Below are positions 1-4,869 of a stretch of 5,805 nucleotides of DNA, piece by piece. Source of the DNA: Sulfitobacter sp. (GTDB lineage Bacteria; Pseudomonadota; Alphaproteobacteria; Rhodobacterales; Rhodobacteraceae). Where the stretch lies: positions 1 to 5,805 of the forward strand of contig JAGXHC010000046.1 of NCBI GenBank assembly GCA_024636405.1. The letters run 5' to 3'. The notes under the pieces are model-generated. The model did no database searches, was not told the DNA's origin, and worked only from the letters and a program-made list of their open reading frames with translations. Position 1 is the first letter of the stretch. Each line of letters opens with the position of its first letter. The translations under genes and the position numbers were made by a program.

Positions 1-76
1 GCACGCACTCGTCACCGATCTGGAGAGTTCTGCGGACAATGTCCGCCAAGTAGTTTGTCAAAGCAGGCATTGGCAT
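1..76 (-). CDS. N-terminal fragment of an unidentified protein (runs off left edge)
   Basis: Reading leftward from an ATG at 76-74, an open frame of 25 codons reaches the window edge, beginning MPMPALTNYLADIVRRTLQI. A strong Shine-Dalgarno sequence, GGGAGG (86-81), lies 4 nt before this ATG; a second in-frame ATG at 70-68 would give a 10-nt spacing, so either could be used. There is no hydrophobic signal sequence in the visible part, which looks like the start of a soluble, helical protein. I do not recognise the family from this little sequence. It lies on the same strand as the enzyme operon but 284 bp beyond its last gene, so it more likely has its own promoter than simple readthrough. The start is well supported; the identity is unknown. 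Confidence 0.6.
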   Translation of the reverse strand, partial: MPMPALTNYLADIVRRTLQIGDECV

Positions 77-80
77 CAAT

Positions 81-86
81 CCTCCC
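81..86 (-). promoter_or_regulatory. Ribosome binding site of the partial left-edge gene
   Basis: GGGAGG on the minus strand, 4 nt before the ATG at 76 and 10 nt before the ATG at 70. It is the main evidence that the short open frame at the left edge is a real gene start. Confidence 0.55.
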
Positions 87-201
87 ATCGAACCAATATG
101 AGGTTAGTGCAGAAGGATAAAAATACTAAGTCTAAAATTCTGTTTATTTACATGCTGTTATAAAATTCAAAAACTACCTACGAAGGAATCGCACCCATAA
201 G

Positions 202-228
202 CCAGCCACGGGGAAGAGGTGAGGCTGG
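202..228. repeat. GC-rich stem-loop in AT-rich intergenic DNA
   Basis: CCAGCC at 202-207 can pair with GGCTGG at 223-228 (6 bp). CAC (207-209) and GTG (219-221) allow an alternative inner extension with a small bulge. The apical loop is purine-rich. It stands out against the AT-rich flanks. It has no T-tract on either side and I do not match it to any riboswitch or small RNA family; it may simply be a remnant or a transcript-end structure. Confidence 0.3.
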
Positions 229-297
229 GTCCGGCAACGTGAAAAATACTGTTTTGAAATCAGTTGGTTACTAATTTCGCATAATAAGGTTTATGTT

Positions 298-342
298 AAT
301 CTTTGAAGATTGTGACACCTAACTGAGATTCAGAATCTTAGG
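298..342. repeat. Nested AT-rich inverted repeats downstream of the GGT gene
   Basis: Three overlapping dyads occur in 45 bp: AATCTT-TG-AAGATT (298-311), AGATTC-A-GAATCT (326-338) and CCTAA/TTAGG (318-322/338-342). AAGATT at 306-311 can also pair with AATCTT at 334-339, so competing folds are possible. The region begins about 20 bp past the stop codon of the minus-strand GGT gene, where a transcript end would be expected, but there is no T-run after the stems. Confidence 0.3.
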
Positions 343-360
343 CGCAACCAATCAAAAAAA

Positions 361-1956
361 TCAATACCCAGCTGCCATCCCGTCTTTGCGCGGATCGGAG
401 CCCGCGGCATAGCCACCATGTTCCAAACGGCACACCAACTGCGCACCTCCAAAGCCAAACGCATTATCCGGAGCCTCAAGCGAGATGCTATGGCCAAGCT
501 TTTCAAGCGCTTTGAGCGTCGCAGGCGGGATGGTGTCTTCGCAAGCGACCCCGAGCCCTTCGGTCACCCGCCAGCGTGGCGCGTCCGCGGCCATTTGTGG
601 GTCTTGCCCCCAAAGCTGCGTGCGCATCACCATCTGCACATGGCCCTGCGCCTGCATCGGGCCGCCCATGACGCCAAAGCTCATTAGGGGGCCATCAGGG
701 CCCATAAGGAACCCTGGAATAATCGTATGAAACGGGCGCTTGTTCGGCCCGACACGGTTTTGGCTGGCTGGGTCCAGAGAAAAGCCGGCACCACGGTTTT
801 GCATCGCAATACCGGTTCCGGGAATGACGACACCTGATCCAAAACCAGCGTAATTTGATTGTATGAACGACACCATCATCCCTGACGCATCGCCCACCGT
901 CAGATACACTGTGCCGCCATGCTTGGGCGCGCCCACTTCGAAGTCTTGCGCACGGGTTGGGTCGATCAGGGCCGCGCGGTCCTCTAGATATCCCGCATCG
1001 AGCAGCGCCGCCGAGGTCACGTCCGTCATATGGTCGCTATCGGCAACGTAGGTTTCGGCGTCCGCAAGCGCTAGTTTCATCGCCTCGATTTGCAGGTGAA
1101 TCGCCGTCGGATCGTCTGCATCCAAGTCGCGGATAGATGTATGCGACAGAATCCCCAGCGCCATAAGTGCGGCGATGCCCTGACCGTTGGGCGGGATCTC
1201 GTGCAGCGTTACTTCATCGAAACTCTGCGAAACTGTGCCACACCAATCGACGCTATGCGCGGCCATATCTTCCATGCTCAGCGCCGCTCCATGCGCGTCC
1301 GCGAAGGCGCAGATCGCCTGCGCCAGGTCGCCGGTGTAGAACGACGCGCCCTTGGTTTGAGCGATAGACCGAAACGTCTTGGCCAGCGCCGCGTTGGTAA
1401 ACCGCTCTCCGGCCATGGGCGCGCGGCCACCGGGCAAAAACGCCTCGGAAAATCCGGGATAGTCGCCCAATGTCTCAGCCGCGCGGCGCCACAGTTCGGC
1501 GATGATCGGCGTCACGATGAAACCGTTCTCCGCATAACCAATCGCGGGCGCGAACAGGTCAGCGAAGGGCAGCTTTCCAAAGCGGTCGGACAAACTGACC
1601 CAAGCCGACACAGCCCCCGGCACCGTCACACTTTCCCAGCCGCGGAAGGGCATCTCCGAATGGCTTGCAAACCGCTCGGGCGTCCAGCCGGCGGGCGACC
1701 GACCCGATGCGTTCAGCCCGTGCAACGTGCCGCCATCCCACACGATCGCGAATGCGTCCGACCCCAAGCCATTGCCCGTAGGCTCTACCAAAGTCAGGGT
1801 TATTGCGGTGGCGATGGCTGCATCAACGGCATTCCCACCGCGCGCCAGCATCGACAGCCCGGCCTGTGCGGCCAGCGGATGCGAGGTAGCCACGATGTTG
1901 TCGGCCAAAACCGCGGAGCGGCGCGAGGGATAGGGGTGTGAGGCACGTAGGTCCAT
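361..1956 (-). CDS. Gamma-glutamyltransferase-family Ntn-hydrolase (cytoplasmic, YwrD-like type)
   Basis: A 531-residue member of the gamma-glutamyltransferase/cephalosporin acylase family. These enzymes cleave or transfer gamma-glutamyl groups, or hydrolyse related amides, after self-cleavage. The N-terminal core carries the family pattern GGNAVDAAIAT (40-50) and GRSPAG (85-90), whose Arg86 matches the substrate carboxylate-binding Arg. The expected autocleavage site and nucleophile is Thr349 in HGGTVYLTV, giving subunits of about 348 and 183 residues. The small subunit has RPFHTIIP (407-414), GGPMQAQGH (431-439) and the typical C-terminal DPRKDG (521-526). There is no signal peptide, unlike periplasmic Ggt. 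Where E. coli Ggt has an adjacent Ser pair, this protein has His410-Thr411, as in YwrD-like relatives, so true glutathione activity is not assured. It is the last gene of the operon, 36 bp after the acetamidase-like gene. Its ribosome binding site is weak, but the start fits the conserved N-terminus. Family call is firm; substrate unknown. Confidence 0.93.
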   Translation of the reverse strand: MDLRASHPYPSRRSAVLADNIVATSHPLAAQAGLSMLARGGNAVDAAIATAITLTLVEPTGNGLGSDAFAIVWDGGTLHGLNASGRSPAGWTPERFASHSEMPFRGWESVTVPGAVSAWVSLSDRFGKLPFADLFAPAIGYAENGFIVTPIIAELWRRAAETLGDYPGFSEAFLPGGRAPMAGERFTNAALAKTFRSIAQTKGASFYTGDLAQAICAFADAHGAALSMEDMAAHSVDWCGTVSQSFDEVTLHEIPPNGQGIAALMALGILSHTSIRDLDADDPTAIHLQIEAMKLALADAETYVADSDHMTDVTSAALLDAGYLEDRAALIDPTRAQDFEVGAPKHGGTVYLTVGDASGMMVSFIQSNYAGFGSGVVIPGTGIAMQNRGAGFSLDPASQNRVGPNKRPFHTIIPGFLMGPDGPLMSFGVMGGPMQAQGHVQMVMRTQLWGQDPQMAADAPRWRVTEGLGVACEDTIPPATLKALEKLGHSISLEAPDNAFGFGGAQLVCRLEHGGYAAGSDPRKDGMAAGY

Positions 1957-1992
1957 GGCAAGAGATCTTTCTAACTATTCAAGAAGAGAGGC

Positions 1993-2931
1993 TCAGCCCC
2001 GGTCAATTAAAGCTTTCCACATCATCATATGCACGCCCTTTTCGCGGTTGACCGTCTGGGTGATCCGCAGATCCCCGGCGAGGCTGCACAGCATGTAGGC
2101 GTCCTCGCGGCTGATGTTTGCGCGCTTGGAGACCAGAGCAATCATGTCGCGCAAGGCCATCTCGACGCAGCGGTCAAGATCAGCGTGCAGGCCCATGGTG
2201 ATGTAATGCGTCGGCGTCTCGGCTTGCGGGAACGTAAGGCCGTAATCCTTGAGGACACTCAGGCGAAAACGCCCGCGCAATGCCGTTTCGATCGCTGTTA
2301 CGCAAACCTCACCGTCGCCTTGCGCGCCATGCCCGTCACCGCACGAAAACAGCGCGCCCTCGGCAAACACCGGCAGAAATAGCGTCGTTCCGGCGACCAA
2401 TTCCTTGTTGTCGAGATTGCCACCGAAAGCGCGCGGCTCGATGGTGGAAACCCGGCCCCATTCGGGCGGCGGCGCCACGCCCATGACCCCGAAGAACGGC
2501 GAAAGCGGCAGTTCCAGACCCCAAGACATCTGCGCGACACCGCGCGGCGCATCAAGCGGGATGATCGTGTGGTAAACGTCGGGGAAATCCTGCGGCAATG
2601 TGCCCTTGAGCGGCCCGTGATAGTTATACCCCCAGTCTTGCCGCAACGCGACCTCCAGAATGTCGATCTGCAACACATCACCGGGCACGGCACCGGCAAC
2701 AGCGACAGGCCCGGTCAGGATATGGCCAGGCATTGGTGGCGGGCCAGCGGCGTGGATCGCAAGCAACTCGGGCGGCACATGGAACCCTTCGCCCGGCAGG
2801 TTTTGCGGTCCACCCGACACGCTTTCAATAGTGATCTCATCGCCGCTTTCAATGGTGACCGCAGCCGGCAGGCTTGCGTCGAAAAATCCCCAGTGACAGG
2901 TGTCAGGGGACGCTTTGAGTGTCGCGGTCAT
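1993..2931 (-). CDS. Acetamidase/formamidase family protein (FmdA/AmdA)
   Basis: A 312-residue protein of the FmdA/AmdA family, whose characterised members hydrolyse formamide or acetamide (short-chain amides) to the carboxylate and ammonia. Family features visible in order: GHILTGPV (69-76), PGDVLQIDI (83-91), the conserved FGGNLDNKEL (169-178), the Asp/His-rich active-site stretch SCGDGHGAQGDGEVC (196-210), ETPTHYITMG (238-247) and SLAGDLRITQTVN (283-295). Asp199, His201 and Asp206 are candidate metal or catalytic residues. The length is normal for the family, and no signal peptide or membrane segment is seen, so it is cytoplasmic. Its ATG overlaps the TGA of the upstream oxidoreductase (ATGA, 4 bp), with GGAGG at 2942-2938 before the start, which implies translational coupling. 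The family includes many members of unknown specificity, so the substrate here may be a larger amide. Confidence 0.93.
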   Translation of the reverse strand: MTATLKASPDTCHWGFFDASLPAAVTIESGDEITIESVSGGPQNLPGEGFHVPPELLAIHAAGPPPMPGHILTGPVAVAGAVPGDVLQIDILEVALRQDWGYNYHGPLKGTLPQDFPDVYHTIIPLDAPRGVAQMSWGLELPLSPFFGVMGVAPPPEWGRVSTIEPRAFGGNLDNKELVAGTTLFLPVFAEGALFSCGDGHGAQGDGEVCVTAIETALRGRFRLSVLKDYGLTFPQAETPTHYITMGLHADLDRCVEMALRDMIALVSKRANISREDAYMLCSLAGDLRITQTVNREKGVHMMMWKALIDRG

Positions 2932-3893
2932 GCAGCCCCTCCGGCCAGTATACGCTCTATCAGGATCTGCACGCGCAAGGCTTCCGGCACGGTCGCAAGG
3001 CGGCTTGGTTTTCCCGCAATCAGCAAAGCAAGGTCATCAAGCTGCGCGCCAAGGCTGGTTGCGCGCGGGTCTTTTGGTTCGGGGCGCACAGGCTCAAAAT
3101 CCCCGCCGGTGGAAACAGCATCACGGTAAAACTCACTTATCCGACGGCTGGATTTGCTGCCCTTGATGGTCACCTCCTGGCGGTCAGGTTGCGCACCGCC
3201 AACACTGCCCATGATCGTGACGGGCACGCCTTCGGCATTGACGAGACGCGCAGCGACATGGGTTTCGCAAAGGGCCTCATCGTGAGGATAATCCGCCCGC
3301 GCCCAGATCAGTTCAAGCGGCCCTAGGATACGTTCGCTGAAGAACAGAAAGTGCGAGATCACTTCGCGGGTCATGCCGCCTTCATCGCGAAACCTCAGCC
3401 AATCAGCGGTGGCCTGCCACGCACGGGGCCAATGGGCATAGGTAACGATGATATCGACCCCGGCCAGCGCGCCCAATGTTCCGTTCTTCGCGGCGTCCGA
3501 AGTGCTTTGCAGCGCAGCGCCGGCGGCTTGGGTGAAATTCACCGCCGCCGGCACGCCCGATACGGCCAAGCGCTCAGCCAGATCGCGGCTTTCGTCTATA
3601 TCAATGCCCAGCGGCTTTTCCAAAAACACCGCCCTGCCCTGCGCCGCCGCCGCAAGCGCATAGGCTTTGCGCGGAACAGGCGGACAGGCAAGATATACAA
3701 GATCAGCCTCCGCCATCGCCTCCTCAGCGCTAGCGGCAATGGTCGCGTCGTGTGCAATCTCCTGTGCCGCGCAGCAGGCTTTCGGATCAGGATCCCAAAG
3801 CGTGCAGACACTATAATCAGCGTGTAGCATCATCTGAGCAGCCATACGCTGACCCATGATCCCCAAACCGATGATCGCCGTCTTTATCGCCAT
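2928..3893 (-). CDS. Gfo/Idh/MocA-family NAD(P)-dependent oxidoreductase
   Basis: A 321-residue two-domain dehydrogenase. The N-terminal Rossmann fold shows GLGIMG (9-14) after a beta strand, an acidic residue after the second strand (Asp34 in LWDPD) that suggests NAD preference, and the signature EKP at 92-94, whose Lys93 is the usual catalytic or nicotinamide-contacting residue. The C-terminal alpha/beta domain has GGMTREVISH (172-181) where the family usually has GGG-x3-D-x-G-x-H; the His is kept (His181), the Asp is replaced by Glu177 and the following Gly by Ile179. Members act on sugars, inositols, amino-sugar derivatives, and sometimes imines or other carbonyls. It is the first gene of the minus-strand operon, facing the divergent gntR-family gene, and overlaps the next gene by 4 bp. 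AAAGGAG at 3906-3900 supports this ATG. Family is sure; substrate not predictable. Confidence 0.92.
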   Translation of the reverse strand: MAIKTAIIGLGIMGQRMAAQMMLHADYSVCTLWDPDPKACCAAQEIAHDATIAASAEEAMAEADLVYLACPPVPRKAYALAAAAQGRAVFLEKPLGIDIDESRDLAERLAVSGVPAAVNFTQAAGAALQSTSDAAKNGTLGALAGVDIIVTYAHWPRAWQATADWLRFRDEGGMTREVISHFLFFSERILGPLELIWARADYPHDEALCETHVAARLVNAEGVPVTIMGSVGGAQPDRQEVTIKGSKSSRRISEFYRDAVSTGGDFEPVRPEPKDPRATSLGAQLDDLALLIAGKPSRLATVPEALRVQILIERILAGGAA

Positions 3894-3899
3894 CTTCGG

Positions 3900-3906
3900 C
3901 TCCTTT
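3900..3906 (-). promoter_or_regulatory. Ribosome binding site of the oxidoreductase gene
   Basis: AAAGGAG on the minus strand, 6 nt before the ATG at 3893. It is strong and fixes the translational start of the first gene of the enzyme operon. Confidence 0.7.
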
Positions 3907-3997
3907 GCTTGATGCTGATTATTTCAGCGCTGCCTGCAACACGGTCTTTCCCGAGATCACATTTTTCGAATTTACATTGACAGACACCCGCCTCACG

Positions 3998-4015
3998 AAC
4001 CAATCTAAATTGGTT
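3998..4015. promoter_or_regulatory. Operator-like inverted repeat, probable site for the GntR/FCD regulator
   Basis: AACCAAT-CTAA-ATTGGTT: two perfect 7-bp arms around a 4-bp spacer whose central TA is also symmetric, so 16 of 18 positions obey the dyad. It lies in the intergenic region between the divergent regulator and enzyme operon, 105 bp from the oxidoreductase start and 117 bp from the gntR-family start. FCD-type GntR proteins are dimers that typically bind short perfect inverted repeats in such regions and repress both themselves and the neighbouring genes. It overlaps candidate promoter elements in both directions. The repeat is seen directly; the binding protein is inferred from position. 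Confidence 0.6.
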
Positions 4016-4030
4016 AAATCAGGAAAACAA
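4002..4030 (-). promoter_or_regulatory. Candidate promoter of the oxidoreductase-acetamidase-GGT operon
   Basis: On the minus strand, TTGTTT (4030-4025) and TAGATT (4007-4002) are separated by 17 bp, matching the sigma-70 consensus at 3/6 and 4/6 positions. The -10 hexamer lies inside the operator-like inverted repeat, so a bound regulator would block it. The transcript would start near 3995, with a leader of about 100 nt. The match is moderate and AT-rich DNA gives such matches by chance. Confidence 0.35.
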
Positions 4031-4087
4031 CATAAAACCATGGGGAAAAACATGCTTGTCTCAATTGGATTTCACAGCTTTGCGGAT

Positions 4088-4100
4088 TGGCATGTTGCCA
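4088..4100. repeat. Second short inverted repeat just upstream of the gntR-family gene
   Basis: TGGCA-TGT-TGCCA, perfect 5-bp arms with a 3-bp spacer, ending 31 bp before the ATG at 4132. It differs in sequence from the main operator-like repeat, although ATTGG (4086-4090) at its left edge resembles that repeat's arm. It could be a site for another regulator or chance. Confidence 0.3.
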
Positions 4101-4131
4101 GTCGTATGGCTGCTGCGCCGTTGTGACAGTA

Positions 4132-4869
4132 ATGCCCCGCTCCAGCGATATCGCGCCTGAGATCATTAAGAAAAAGCTTCTTGCTTTGATCGCGTCGGGT
4201 GATATCAGGCCCGACGGTAAACTGCCAACAGAGCGCGAGCTGGCCGCTGAGTTCAATGTGGGCCGTCGCCATGTCCGCATGGCGCTGGACGCGCTGACTG
4301 ACGAAGGGCTGATCTGGCGCAAACAAGGCTCTGGCAACTACGTGGGTCAGCCGGTCGATGCGACAGGCGCACTTGCTGAAAAAATCACCGGCGAGACCAA
4401 CGCGCTTGAAGTAATGGAGGCGCGTCTGTGCATCGAGCCGGAGCTGGCCGCCCTGTGCGCGCGCCGTATGATACCTGATGATATGGCGCGGCTCAGGGTT
4501 TTGGTAGACCGCCAAATTGGCGCATCGGACCCGGAAAAGATCGAACTTTGGGACAGTGCGTTTCACCGATTGATCGCCCAATGCGCCCGGAACCGTCCCT
4601 TGTTGACCGCCTCTGCCCTGCTAGAGAAGATTCGCTGCAATCCGCATTGGGTCGCCCTGCGGCAAAATGCGCGTAGTCCGGCATCCTTGCAGGTCACCCT
4701 GCGCGAACATCACGCCATTGCAACCGCGATCGAGACCCGCAACGCCCCCGAGGCCCGCGCCGCGATGCAGACGCATCTTTCCACCAGATTCACCGCCCTA
4801 CGCGATCAGCTCGCCAAGATGCCCGAACACTACAACAACACGTTTTTCAATCCGGAGGAATTGCCATGA
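4132..4869 (+). CDS. GntR-family transcriptional regulator, FadR/FCD subfamily
   Basis: A 245-residue DNA-binding regulator. Residues 8-72 form the winged helix-turn-helix: LPTERELAAEFNVGRR (31-46), then HVRMALDAL (47-55) and the wing DEGLIWRKQGSGNYV (57-71). The FCD ligand domain follows (about 88-225), with the usual metal-binding set visible as Asp141 and His145 in WDSAFHRLI, His194 in EHHAIATAI and His215 in MQTHL. Such domains commonly bind small organic acids through the metal. It is divergent from the enzyme operon and overlaps the amidase gene by 4 bp, so it probably controls both units, most likely as a repressor relieved by a pathway metabolite. I chose the ATG at 4132 because the family N-terminus begins there; a TTG at 4087 and a GTG at 4123 are in frame. 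No clear Shine-Dalgarno precedes 4132, which is unusual. Confidence 0.92.
   Translation: MPRSSDIAPEIIKKKLLALIASGDIRPDGKLPTERELAAEFNVGRRHVRMALDALTDEGLIWRKQGSGNYVGQPVDATGALAEKITGETNALEVMEARLCIEPELAALCARRMIPDDMARLRVLVDRQIGASDPEKIELWDSAFHRLIAQCARNRPLLTASALLEKIRCNPHWVALRQNARSPASLQVTLREHHAIATAIETRNAPEARAAMQTHLSTRFTALRDQLAKMPEHYNNTFFNPEELP
4854..4860 (+). promoter_or_regulatory. Ribosome binding site of the amidase gene
   Basis: GGAGGAA within the last codons of the gntR-family gene, 5 nt before the ATG at 4866. It fixes the amidase start at the ATGA overlap and implies co-transcription and coupling with the regulator. Confidence 0.75.

Larger units (their letters stand above)
77..360. other. AT-rich intergenic region with inverted repeats, no gene seen
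   Basis: This 284-bp gap separates the GGT gene from the left-edge gene, both on the minus strand. It is clearly more AT-rich than the coding DNA except for an island at about 188-242. Visible structure: a stem CCAGCC/GGCTGG (202-207 with 223-228), a dyad AATCTT-TG-AAGATT (298-311), and CCTAA/TTAGG (318-322 with 338-342) enclosing AGATTC-A-GAATCT (326-338). None is followed by a T-run on either strand, so none is a convincing intrinsic terminator. A weak minus-strand promoter for the left-edge gene may exist (TTGAAT at 170-165, 18-bp spacer, TAAACA at 146-141). No open frame with a plausible start and ribosome binding site was found here. Confidence 0.6.
3977..4038 (+). promoter_or_regulatory. 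Candidate promoter region of the gntR-amidase unit
   Basis: Two alternatives are visible on the plus strand. One is a perfect -35 TTGACA (3977-3982) with a poor -10 ACCAAT (3999-4004) at 16 bp. The other is TTGGTT (4010-4015) with TAAAAC (4033-4038) at 17 bp. Either would overlap the inverted repeat at 3998-4015, which fits autoregulation. I cannot choose between them from sequence alone. Confidence 0.3.

Noticed and set aside
318..342. Intrinsic terminator for the GGT operon
   Set aside because: The outer stem is only 5 bp, the inner pairing has a bulge or a too-short loop, and there is no T-tract after it on either strand.
1090..1941. Long plus-strand open frame (283 codons) opposite the GGT gene
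   Set aside because: It is antisense to a gene with clear family motifs along its whole length. The translation is rich in Arg, Gln and Cys with no recognisable domain, typical of a shadow frame in GC-rich DNA.
2569..3129. Plus-strand open frame spanning the acetamidase/oxidoreductase junction
   Set aside because: It is antisense to two well-supported genes, has no family resemblance or ribosome binding site, and has low-complexity Arg/Ser-rich composition.
4072..4581. Minus-strand open frame opposite the regulator start
   Set aside because: It lies across the promoter region and the DNA-binding domain of the regulator on the other strand, and shows no recognisable domain.
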